From contig NZ_JACIHE010000002.1 of the NCBI RefSeq assembly GCF_014198245.1, forward strand, positions 338,275 to 402,274: a DNA stretch of 64,000 nucleotides, given 5' to 3'. This document shows, in pieces, positions 44,048 through 51,793 of the stretch. A program made the translations under genes and the position numbers. The notes beneath the pieces are model-generated. The model was not told the DNA's origin and made no database searches. It was given only the letters and a program-made list of their open reading frames with translations. The first letter of the stretch is position 1. Each line of letters begins with the position of its first letter. This DNA comes from Bradyrhizobium sp. cir1. Lineage in GTDB: Bacteria; Pseudomonadota; Alphaproteobacteria; Rhizobiales; Xanthobacteraceae.

Positions 44048-44971
44048 ATGCTGCGACGAACGCTTCTTGCCGCCCTGATCGCCGCCGTTGCGGCTTTCGG
44101 CCTTTATTGGCGGTTGACCGCCCCGGCGGCGCTGGCCGCGCCGGCGCCGACACGCAACCCCGATCTTGCCAACGGGCAGGAGCTGTTCAACGCCGGCGGC
44201 TGCTCGTCCTGTCATGCGGTGCCCAATCAGCCCGATCGCCTGCGGCTCGGCGGCGGCCTTGCGCTCGGCTCGCCGTTCGGGACGTTCTACGCCCCCAATA
44301 TTTCCCCCGATCCGGCCGACGGGATCGGCCGGTGGAGCGAGGCTGATTTCGTCAACGCCGTGATGCGCGGCATCTCGCCCGAGGGCACGCACTACTTCCC
44401 GGCGTTTCCCTACACGTCCTATCATCTGGCGAAGATCGATGACGTCCGCGACCTCTTCGCCTATCTGAAGACGCTGCCGCCGGTGTCCGGCAGAGTGCGC
44501 GACCACGCGCTGCCGTTTCCGTTCAACATCCGCCGCAATGTCGGCATCTGGAAACTGCTGTTCATGGACACCGGGCCGTTCGTCGCGGACGCCGCACGCT
44601 CCCCGCAATGGAATCGCGGGGCCTATCTCGTGAACGGTTTCGGCCATTGCGCCGAATGCCACAGCCCGCGCAATCTGCTCGGCGGCATCGTCACGGCGCA
44701 GCGCTTCGCCGGCGGCCCCAATCCGGAAGGAGAGGGCTGGGTGCCGAACATCACGCAGCAGGGCATCGGCAGCTGGAGCGAGAAGGACATCGCCGATTTC
44801 CTCGAGACCGGCGACATGCCCGAGGGCGACAGCGCCTCGGGCGCGATGCGGCCGGTGATCAAGAATCTGGCGCAACTGACGGCGGAAGATCGCGCCGCGA
44901 TGGCCGCTTATCTGAAGTCGCTGCCGCCGGTGCAGGGACCGACACCGCCCAAGCGCAAGGAGGGCAGCTAG
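44048..44971 (+). CDS. Diheme cytochrome c
   Basis: A 307-residue protein with an N-terminal membrane anchor or signal (LLAALIAAVAAFGLYWRLTA) and two cytochrome c domains with heme motifs CSSCH (52-56) and CAECH (201-205). Candidate axial methionines are present after each (GISPEG region and GAMRP). It resembles the cytochrome subunit that accepts electrons from alcohol, aldehyde or molybdenum-type dehydrogenases. No dehydrogenase is adjacent; the nearest redox gene is the CoxL-like one about 3.3 kb upstream. Its stop overlaps that of the convergent gene in CTAG. Confidence 0.87.
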   Translation: MLRRTLLAALIAAVAAFGLYWRLTAPAALAAPAPTRNPDLANGQELFNAGGCSSCHAVPNQPDRLRLGGGLALGSPFGTFYAPNISPDPADGIGRWSEADFVNAVMRGISPEGTHYFPAFPYTSYHLAKIDDVRDLFAYLKTLPPVSGRVRDHALPFPFNIRRNVGIWKLLFMDTGPFVADAARSPQWNRGAYLVNGFGHCAECHSPRNLLGGIVTAQRFAGGPNPEGEGWVPNITQQGIGSWSEKDIADFLETGDMPEGDSASGAMRPVIKNLAQLTAEDRAAMAAYLKSLPPVQGPTPPKRKEGS

Positions 44972-45213
44972 CCCGTGCCGAACGCCTTGAAGGTGATGAT
45001 GGTGAGGGTGTCCTGGATGCCCGGCAGCACCTGCACCTTCTCGTTGACGAAGTGGCCGATGTCGGTGTCCTTGTCGACGTAGAACTTAACCAGCAAATCA
45101 TATTGGCCAGCGGTCGAGTAGATCTCGGAGGCGATCTCGGCTTCGGCGAGCGCATTGGCGACCGTGTAGGACTGGCCGAGCTTGCATTTGATCTGGACGA
45201 AAAAGGGAACCAT
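44968..45213 (-). CDS. Stand-alone Lrp/AsnC ligand-binding domain protein
   Basis: An 81-residue protein, MVPFFVQIKCKLGQSYTVAN at the start, then SEIYSTAGQYDLLVKFYVD and a final TLTIITFKAFG: the ACT-like RAM domain of Lrp/AsnC regulators without the DNA-binding part. Such proteins bind amino acids or regulate partners by co-assembly. ATG at 45211-45213 is chosen; the frame upstream is not conserved-looking. It overlaps the convergent cytochrome gene by four bases (44968-44971), sharing a CTAG that provides a TAG stop on both strands. Confidence 0.85.
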   Translation of the reverse strand: MVPFFVQIKCKLGQSYTVANALAEAEIASEIYSTAGQYDLLVKFYVDKDTDIGHFVNEKVQVLPGIQDTLTIITFKAFGTG

Positions 45214-45310
45214 TGCAGTCACTCCGAAAGCGCATCTGGCGGCTAATAGGCCAAAACCGGGGTGGCTTGGCAAGCGAACTTGCCGCCTTGCGGTTACCCG
45301 GGACCGACTC

Positions 45311-45409
45311 TAAAGCGCGATGAGATTTGGATAAATCGTCATCGCGCTTTAGGTTGTTGTTTACGCATGATCTTTTCGGAAAACCGCTTCGCACTTTTCC
45401 GGATCATGC
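45311..45409. repeat. Two adjacent intergenic inverted repeats
   Basis: TAAAGCGCGATGA / TCATCGCGCTTTA (45311-45351) is followed by GCATGATC..TTTCGGAAAA / TTTTCCGGATCATGC (45365-45409). Both are hairpin-forming and lie between the convergent-side Lrp-like gene start and the end of the histidine kinase gene. Elements like the second are very common between genes in Bradyrhizobium-type genomes. Confidence 0.75.
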
Positions 45410-45410
45410 T

Positions 45411-47390
45411 TTAGGAGGGCAGGGGCGCGCCGGCGAACGCGTCCCTGAGCCGATGGGCGAGCTCGGCATTGCGATAGGGCTTGGTGAGGACGATCGATTG
45501 GGCGTGCGCGCGGCCCTGCTCGACCAGGGTTTCCAGGGCGTAGCCGGACGAGAACACGACCGGCAGGCCGGGGCGGATGCGCCGGGCCTGGTCGGCGAGC
45601 TCCCAGCCGCTCATTCCGCCGGGCATCACGATGTCGGTGAACAGGAGGTCGATGGCCGGGTTGGTGCGCAGCAGCTGCAGGGCCTCCTTGCCATTGACGG
45701 CCGAGATCACGCGATATCCCAGCGCTTCCACGCGCAGCGTGACGGAGGAGCGGACGAACGGATCGTCCTCGGCGACCAGAATCGTTTCCTGGCCGCGGGG
45801 CGCGGCTTCCTCGCGCGCCTCGATGTTGGCGAGCGATTGCTCGCCGCCGGCATGCGGCAGGTAGATGCGGACCGTCGTGCCGAGGCCCGGCTCGCTGTAG
45901 ATCGAGACATGTCCGCCTGATTGCCTGGCGAAGCCATAGACCATGCTCAGCCCGAGGCCGGACCCCTTGCCGACCTCCTTGGTGGTGAAGAACGGCTCGA
46001 AGGCGCGCTCGATGACGTCAGGGGCCATGCCTTCGCCGTCATCGGTGACCGAGATCAGGGCGTAGCTGCCGGACGCGACCTCCGGATGCTGCATGCGATA
46101 GTGCTCGTCGATCGCGGTGAGCTCGGTGCTGAGGGTGAGATGCCCGCCCGATGGCATGGCATCCTGCGCATTCAGCGCGAGATTGAGCACGGCGGATTCC
46201 AGCTGGGCGCGGTCGGCGAAGGCCAGGATGGAGCCGGAGCCGAACGCCGTCCTGATCTCGATGTTCTCGCGGAGGGTACGCTTGAGCAGCTTGTGCATGG
46301 AGGTCAGGAGCTCGCGGCACTCGATAGCGCGGGGTTGCAGCAACTGGCGCCGGCTGAACGCCAGCAGCCGCTGCGTCAGCTCCGCGCCGCGTTCGCCCGA
46401 CTGGCAGATGTCGTCGGCGAAACGCTTGAGGTCAGGACGGGCCTTGAGCTGGTCGCTGAGATATTCCGCGTTGCCGATGATGACGGTGAGCAGATTGTTG
46501 AAGTCATGGGCGATGCCGCCGGAGAGCTGGCCGACCGTTTCCATCTTCTGCGCTTGCTGCAGCTGCTGCTCGGTCAGCTTGCGCCTGGTCAGGTCGTGAA
46601 CGATGCCGACATAGATCAGCTCGCCGTCCTGCCAGGCCTGCCCCACCGACAGGTCCATCGGAAAGCTCGATCCGTCCTTGCGCACGCCGACCGCTTCCCC
46701 GGTTGCGAGGCGCCGTTCTTGAGCGGTGGATGGGGGCCGCTTCTCGTCGGACATCAGCATGCCGATGTCGCGATTCATGACCTCGGCGGCGCGATAGCCG
46801 AACAGCCGTTCGCAGGCGGGATTGAACAGGAGAATGTGGGCTTGCGCGTCGAACAGGATGACGCCGTCGACCGCGGTGTCGACCACGGCGGTGAGGCGCG
46901 TCATGCTCTCGCGCAGCGCGCGCTGGGCTTCACTGACCTGGCCGAGCAGCTGCGCCGCATCCCGGTTCTTGGTCTCCTCCTCCAAGAGTGCGGCCTGGAC
47001 CTGCCGGAGCTCGAACGGCGAGGGGATGGTCAGGATCTTCGGCAGCAGCGGCCAGAGCGCGCCCGCGGTGAAGACCGACGCCACGGCGGTGAGCGCCTTG
47101 ACGATGCCCTCGATGCCGTAGACCGGCACCCAGAGCGTGTAGATCGACAGCACATGCGTCAGGCCACAGGCCATGATGAAGACGGCGAACGCCCAAAACA
47201 CCCATCCGAACTTGAGGTCGCGCCGTTTGGTGACGAGGATCGCAAGCGCGAACGGGATCGAGAAATATGCCAGTGCAATGCTGGCGTCCGAGACGACGTG
47301 CAGCCATATCAGCTCAGGCTCCCAGAGCAGGCAGATGCCGTGCGGGGAGAACATCGAGGAGTCGAGGAGACGTTCGAAATAGGCCCACAT
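45411..47390 (-). CDS. Hybrid histidine kinase with ethylene-receptor-like membrane sensor
   Basis: A 659-residue inner-membrane kinase. Three N-terminal membrane segments (about 28-53, 62-84, 95-119) match the ethylene-binding domain of plant ETR1: D35, Y42, I45, P46, I72, C75 and H79 fall exactly ten residues after ETR1 D25, Y32, I35, P36, I62, C65 and H69, the residues needed for Cu(I)/ethylene binding; K98 also matches ETR1 K91. Then come a PAS domain (about 165-270), a HisKA/HATPase unit with phospho-acceptor H295 in GGIAHDFNNLL, the G-boxes DDGEGM and GSGLGL, and a C-terminal receiver with D586 in LLFTDIVMPG. No separate response regulator is adjacent. Ligand binding is inferred from residue conservation. 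Confidence 0.88.
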   Translation of the reverse strand: MWAYFERLLDSSMFSPHGICLLWEPELIWLHVVSDASIALAYFSIPFALAILVTKRRDLKFGWVFWAFAVFIMACGLTHVLSIYTLWVPVYGIEGIVKALTAVASVFTAGALWPLLPKILTIPSPFELRQVQAALLEEETKNRDAAQLLGQVSEAQRALRESMTRLTAVVDTAVDGVILFDAQAHILLFNPACERLFGYRAAEVMNRDIGMLMSDEKRPPSTAQERRLATGEAVGVRKDGSSFPMDLSVGQAWQDGELIYVGIVHDLTRRKLTEQQLQQAQKMETVGQLSGGIAHDFNNLLTVIIGNAEYLSDQLKARPDLKRFADDICQSGERGAELTQRLLAFSRRQLLQPRAIECRELLTSMHKLLKRTLRENIEIRTAFGSGSILAFADRAQLESAVLNLALNAQDAMPSGGHLTLSTELTAIDEHYRMQHPEVASGSYALISVTDDGEGMAPDVIERAFEPFFTTKEVGKGSGLGLSMVYGFARQSGGHVSIYSEPGLGTTVRIYLPHAGGEQSLANIEAREEAAPRGQETILVAEDDPFVRSSVTLRVEALGYRVISAVNGKEALQLLRTNPAIDLLFTDIVMPGGMSGWELADQARRIRPGLPVVFSSGYALETLVEQGRAHAQSIVLTKPYRNAELAHRLRDAFAGAPLPS

Positions 47391-47661
47391 GATTGGGTTC
47401 CCGAGAGGATTGCGAGCCGGGGCCGGCCCGCAACATGGCGTCGCTGGACGAATCCACAGGCCAACCTCTCATTCATCGGAATCGATGCCAAGGCCGGGCG
47501 ACGCCGAGTCATATTTTGTGCACGATTGCGGGAAGACGGCGGCCCGGAGGCCCCGCTCTCCGCCTGATTCACTGGCCCATGGCCGGCCCGGCTTGCTGGC
47601 CCATCGGGGGCGCGCTAGGACAAAGCATGGCGGTGTCCTTCTCAAACGAACGTATCCGGCG

Positions 47662-48462
47662 ATGACGACGCCCGTTGCGCTCACCATCGCCGGCTCGGAT
47701 TCCAGCGGCGGCGCCGGCATCCAGGCGGATCTGAAGACCTTTGCCGCGCTCGGCGTCTACGGCGCCTCCGTGATCACGGCGCTGACGGCACAGAACACGC
47801 GCGGCGTCACCGGCATTCACGCCGTGCCGGCCGAGTTCGTCACCGCGCAGATTGATGCGGTGTTCTCCGATCTCGACATCGGCGCGGTGAAGATCGGAAT
47901 GGTCGGCCAGGCCGACAGCATCGATGCGATCGCAGCCGCGCTGTCGCGCTGGACGCCGCGCCACATCGTGCTCGATCCCGTGATGGTGGCGACGTCAGGC
48001 GATCGCCTGCTGGCGTCCGAAGCCGTCGACGCCTTGCACACGAGACTGCTGCCGCTGGCCTCGGTGATCACGCCGAACCTGCCGGAGGCCGCGGCTCTTC
48101 TCGGCGAGCCCGTCGCAGTGAGCGAGGCCGAGATCGAAAGCCAGGGGCGCCGGCTGCTGGCGCTCGGCTGCCGCGCGGTGCTGATCAAGGGCGGGCATGG
48201 CGAGGGCGCCGAGAGCATCGACTATCTCGTCACGTCCGGACACACGACCGCGCTCGCCGCGCCGCGCGTCGCCACCTGGAACACCCATGGCACCGGCTGC
48301 TCACTCTCCTCGGCGGTCGCCGCGGGGCTCGCCAAGGGCGAGGATCTCGAGCTTGCCGTGCGCAACGCCAAGGCGTGGATCAGTGCTGCGATCGCAGCCG
48401 CCGACCGCTTCAGCGTCGGCCATGGCCATGGGCCGATCCATCATTTCCACAAGTTTTACTGA
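47662..48462 (+). CDS. thiD: Hydroxymethylpyrimidine/phosphomethylpyrimidine kinase
   Basis: A 266-residue ribokinase-fold enzyme phosphorylating HMP and HMP-phosphate in thiamine biosynthesis. It has [20 protein letters not shown] at the start, the typical [29 protein letters not shown] and the anion hole [19 protein letters not shown] 47662 is used; upstream codons are not conserved. It stands alone, divergent from the histidine kinase. I looked for a TPP riboswitch in the 271-base gap before it and did not recognise one. Confidence 0.94.
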   Translation: MTTPVALTIAGSDSSGGAGIQADLKTFAALGVYGASVITALTAQNTRGVTGIHAVPAEFVTAQIDAVFSDLDIGAVKIGMVGQADSIDAIAAALSRWTPRHIVLDPVMVATSGDRLLASEAVDALHTRLLPLASVITPNLPEAAALLGEPVAVSEAEIESQGRRLLALGCRAVLIKGGHGEGAESIDYLVTSGHTTALAAPRVATWNTHGTGCSLSSAVAAGLAKGEDLELAVRNAKAWISAAIAAADRFSVGHGHGPIHHFHKFY

Positions 48463-48680
48463 TGCCGGCTTTCGCGCGGCGCAACGGCTCCCCCCGTTAA
48501 CCAATAAGGCCGTGCGGTTCCGTGGTTTTGCGGGGGAGGCTAGCGGCGCCATGTCGCCTGATTGTCGCATGCGACTGATATTCGCGGGTAGGGCGAGGCA
48601 AGGCGTGATTCGTATTTGAAGGTGCCTCAAGGGTTCAATCAGTCATCCCCCTGTCACGGGACATTGTTACAGGCTGGCGC

Positions 48681-49493
48681 ATGGGAAGTTACGATGTGAG
48701 TGACGAGAGCCCGGAGCGGCGCTTTCGCACGTTGTTCATCTCCGACGTTCATCTCGGAGCCCGCGGTTCTCAAGCCGATCTTCTGCTCGACTTCCTGCGC
48801 TACCATGATGCCGACACGATCTATCTCGTCGGCGACATCGTCGACGGCTGGGCGCTGAAATCGAGCTGGCACTGGCCGCAGTCGCATAACGACCTCGTCC
48901 AGAAGCTTTTGCGCAAGGCGCGCAAGGGCGCCAAGATCATCTACATTCCCGGCAATCACGACGAGTTCCTGCGCAACTATTACGGCACGCATTTCGGCGG
49001 CATCGACGTGGTCGAGAACACCGTCCACACCGGCGTGGACGGCAAGCGCTATCTCGTCATCCACGGCGACATCTTCGATCTCGTGGTGCAGAACGCGCGC
49101 TGGCTCGCCCATCTCGGCGACAAGGCCTACGACTTCGCGATCCAGATGAATCGCTTCGTCAACTTCTTCCGCCGCATGTTCGGCGTGCCCTATTGGTCGC
49201 TGTCGCAATGGGCCAAGCAGAAGGTCAAGAACGCCGTCAACTATATCGGCGCGTTCGAGCAGGCGCTGGCAGCCGAAGCGCGGCGGCACGAGGCTGACGG
49301 TGTGATCTGCGGCCACATCCACTACGCCGTGATCCGCGACGAGGCCGGCATCCGCTACATGAATTGCGGCGACTGGGTGGAGAGCTGCACGGCTCTCGTC
49401 GAACACGACGACGGCCATTTCGAGATCATCACTTGGGCGGATCAGTTGCAGAAGCCCGCACAGGTGCCGCAGGTCGCAGCCAGAGCTGCATAA
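48681..49493 (+). CDS. LpxH-like metallophosphoesterase
   Basis: A 270-residue calcineurin-type phosphoesterase with the metal-site motifs LFISDVHLGARG, VGDIVDGW, IPGNHDEF and the C-terminal ICGHIHYAVIR. This is the LpxH (UDP-2,3-diacylglucosamine pyrophosphohydrolase) arrangement, but the YDFAIQMNRFVNFFRRMFGV insertion places it in a subfamily common in rhizobia. Rhizobia often make lipid A with LpxI instead, so another lipid-linked diphosphate is possible. A glycosyltransferase gene starts 13 bases downstream and probably shares the transcript. Confidence 0.8.
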   Translation: MGSYDVSDESPERRFRTLFISDVHLGARGSQADLLLDFLRYHDADTIYLVGDIVDGWALKSSWHWPQSHNDLVQKLLRKARKGAKIIYIPGNHDEFLRNYYGTHFGGIDVVENTVHTGVDGKRYLVIHGDIFDLVVQNARWLAHLGDKAYDFAIQMNRFVNFFRRMFGVPYWSLSQWAKQKVKNAVNYIGAFEQALAAEARRHEADGVICGHIHYAVIRDEAGIRYMNCGDWVESCTALVEHDDGHFEIITWADQLQKPAQVPQVAARAA

Positions 49494-49506
49494 CAAGGGC
49501 CACTTG

Positions 49507-50565
49507 ATGCGCATCCTGGTCGCGACCGACGCCTGGCACCCGCAAGTCAACGGTGTGGTTCGGACGCTGACCAAGCTGGCTGATGCCGCCAAGGGGCTCA
49601 GCTTTGAAGGTGTTGGCGTCGAGTTCACGTTCCTGACGCCGCAATCGTTCCGCACCTTCGCGATGCCGAGCTATCGCGACGTGCGCCTCGCGATGCCGCG
49701 TCCGGCGCGGATCGCGAGGCTGATCGAGGAGGCGCGTCCCGACAGCATCCACATCGCGACCGAAGGGCCGATCGGCCTGATGGTCCGCCGCTATTGCCGC
49801 CAGCGCAAGCTGCCGTTCACGACCAGCTTCCATACCCGCTTTCCCGAATATGTCCGCGCCCGCGTCCCGGTCCCGGGCTCGCTGATCTGGCGGGCGCTGC
49901 GCCGCTTCCATGCGCCCAGCAGCGCCGTGATGGCGGCAACGCCGGCGCTCGCCCGCGAACTGACCGAGCGCGGCTTCGACAATGTGGTGCTGTGGCCGCG
50001 CGGCGTCGACACCGGCCTGTTCCACCCCCGCGCCGTCGACCTCTGCCTGCCGGCGCCGGTGTTCCTGTCGGTCGGCCGCGTCGCGGTGGAGAAGAATCTC
50101 GAAGCCTTCCTCGAACTGGACTTGCCCGGCACCAAGGTGGTTGTCGGCGACGGCCCGGCGCGCGCCGCGCTCGAAGAAGCCTATCCCGACGCGATCTTCC
50201 TCGGTGAGAAGCACGGCGAGGCGCTGGCGGAAATCTATGCCGCGGCCGACGTGTTCGTGTTCCCCAGCAAGACCGATACCTTCGGCCTGGTCCTGCTGGA
50301 GGCACTTGCCAGCGGCCTGCCGGTCGCGGCCTTCCCCGTGAAGGGCCCCCGCGACGTCATCGGCGATGCGCCGGTCGGCGCTCTCGATCACGATCTGCGC
50401 AGTGCCTGCTTTGCCGCGCTCGGTGTCTCCCGGCAGGACTGCGTCGAATTCGCCGCCAACTACACCTGGGAGGCCTCGGCGCGGGTCTTCATCGACAGCA
50501 TCCAGGCGGTCGGCGCGGTGCTGCCGGGCCGAAACCGCGCGGAACAGCCCCGCCGGGTCGCCTGA
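49507..50565 (+). CDS. GT4 glycosyltransferase, glycolipid-type
   Basis: A 352-residue GT-B transferase from ATG 49507 (a TTG directly before it is in frame but less likely). The acceptor-side N-terminus is RILVATDAWHPQVNGVVRTL, with FTTSFHTRFPEYVRARVPVP and WPRGVDTGLFHP, as in SqdX/MgtA-like enzymes that glycosylate diacylglycerol or lipid carriers. The donor motif SKTDTFGLVLLEALASGLPV contains the conserved Glu. It is paired with the LpxH-like phosphoesterase, suggesting a shared glycolipid pathway in the membrane. Exact sugar and acceptor unknown. Confidence 0.8.
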   Translation: MRILVATDAWHPQVNGVVRTLTKLADAAKGLSFEGVGVEFTFLTPQSFRTFAMPSYRDVRLAMPRPARIARLIEEARPDSIHIATEGPIGLMVRRYCRQRKLPFTTSFHTRFPEYVRARVPVPGSLIWRALRRFHAPSSAVMAATPALARELTERGFDNVVLWPRGVDTGLFHPRAVDLCLPAPVFLSVGRVAVEKNLEAFLELDLPGTKVVVGDGPARAALEEAYPDAIFLGEKHGEALAEIYAAADVFVFPSKTDTFGLVLLEALASGLPVAAFPVKGPRDVIGDAPVGALDHDLRSACFAALGVSRQDCVEFAANYTWEASARVFIDSIQAVGAVLPGRNRAEQPRRVA

Positions 50566-50629
50566 GCGGGCAAATCCCTCGCGCGGAGGTGTCTTGCCCG
50601 GGCCTCATCGGCCGCGATAACATTCCGCC

Positions 50630-51613
50630 ATGACCGAACAGCTCCTCCCGGTTGGCCCCGCCGACATCGATGCCGCAGCGCGCGTGATTGCGCCCTACGC
50701 CATCCGCACCCCGCTGTTGTCCTTTCCCGTGCTCAACGAGCGTGTCGGTGCCAAGGTGTTCTTGAAGCCGGAGATGCTCCAGCGCACCGGCTCCTTCAAG
50801 TTCCGCGGTGCCTTCAACAAGGTGTTCTCGATCCCGCAGGACAAGCGCGCCGGCGGCGTCGTCGCGTTCTCCTCCGGCAACCACGCCCAGGGCGTGGCGG
50901 CCGCCGCAAAAATCCTCGACATGCAGGCGACCATCGTGATGCCGGCGGATGCACCGCTGTCGAAGCGCGAGCGCACCAAATCCTACGGCGCCGAGGTCGT
51001 GCTTTACGATCGGGACAAGGACGACCGCGAAGCGATCTCGCGCGGCATCGCCGAGAAGCGCGGTGCGACACTCGTAAAACCCTATGACGATCCCTTCGTG
51101 ATCGCGGGGCAGGGCACCGCCGGCCGCGAGATTGCGGAAGACATGGCAACGCTCGGCCTCAGCCCCGACATCGTGGTGGCGCCGGCTTCGGGCGGCGGCC
51201 TGATCGCGGGGGTCGCGACGGCCGTGAAGGCGCGCTATCCGCAAGCCGAGATCGTGGTCGCCGAGCCCGAGGCGTTCGACGATCACGGCATCTCCCTGAC
51301 CGCCGGCCATCGCGAGCCGCACCCGCCGGCCGGCCGCACCATCTGCGATGCGCTGATGGCCCTGATGCCGGGCGAGATGACCTTTGCGATCAACAGCAAG
51401 CTCTTGGCGCGAGGCGTCACCGCCTCGGACAAGGAAGTCGGCGCGGCGGTGGCGTTCGCCTATCGCGAGCTGAAGCTTGTGGTCGAGCCTGGCGGCGCCG
51501 TCGGTCTCGCCGCGCTGCTCGCGGGCCGCCTCGACGTTGCCGGCAAGAACGTCGTTATCGTGCTCTCCGGCGGCAATGTCGATGCGGACCTGTTCGCGGA
51601 GCTGGTGGCTTAG
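50630..51613 (+). CDS. Threonine/serine dehydratase (PLP fold type II)
   Basis: A 327-residue enzyme of the threonine ammonia-lyase family that deaminates threonine or serine to a 2-oxo acid. The PLP lysine is in GSFKFRGAFN, the cofactor loop in SSGNHAQGVAA, the phosphate-binding glycine loop in PASGGGLIAG, and the end reads IVLSGGNVDADLF. It lacks the C-terminal ACT regulatory domain of biosynthetic IlvA, so it is more like catabolic TdcB or a serine racemase-type enzyme. Transcribed alone; an inverted repeat follows. Confidence 0.88.
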   Translation: MTEQLLPVGPADIDAAARVIAPYAIRTPLLSFPVLNERVGAKVFLKPEMLQRTGSFKFRGAFNKVFSIPQDKRAGGVVAFSSGNHAQGVAAAAKILDMQATIVMPADAPLSKRERTKSYGAEVVLYDRDKDDREAISRGIAEKRGATLVKPYDDPFVIAGQGTAGREIAEDMATLGLSPDIVVAPASGGGLIAGVATAVKARYPQAEIVVAEPEAFDDHGISLTAGHREPHPPAGRTICDALMALMPGEMTFAINSKLLARGVTASDKEVGAAVAFAYRELKLVVEPGGAVGLAALLAGRLDVAGKNVVIVLSGGNVDADLFAELVA

Positions 51614-51615
51614 AC

Positions 51616-51720
51616 GTCATTCCGGGGCGCGCGCGAGCGCGAACCCGGAATCCATTTCCCCACCCATCCTGCTGCACAATGGATTCCGGGCCTGCGCCTC
51701 TCGGCGCATCCCGGAATGAC
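51616..51720. repeat. Nested inverted repeat, GTCATTCCGGG family
   Basis: Outer arms GTCATTCCGGG (51616-51626) and CCCGGAATGAC (51710-51720) enclose inner arms CCCGGAATCCATT (51644-51656) and AATGGATTCCGGG (51678-51690). It lies just after the threonine dehydratase stop. The nested layout suggests a mobile palindromic element of the REP/BIME kind. Confidence 0.85.
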
Positions 51721-51743
51721 CATGTTAAAGAGCTCAGATGAAG

Positions 51744-51773
51744 AAGGGGCAGAGCGTTTCCGCTCTGCCCCTT
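51744..51773. terminator. Bidirectional terminator
   Basis: A perfect 13-bp stem AAGGGGCAGAGCG / CGCTCTGCCCCTT with a TTTC loop. It lies 20 bases past the end of the caspase-like gene on the minus strand and after the threonine dehydratase on the plus strand. Confidence 0.88.
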
Positions 51774-51793
51774 TGTCGTTTCGCTTGCCGCGA

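Noticed and set aside
47391..47661. Possible TPP riboswitch before thiD
   Set aside because: I found no CTGAGA-type P3/P5 core in this gap, which also overlaps the kinase upstream region.
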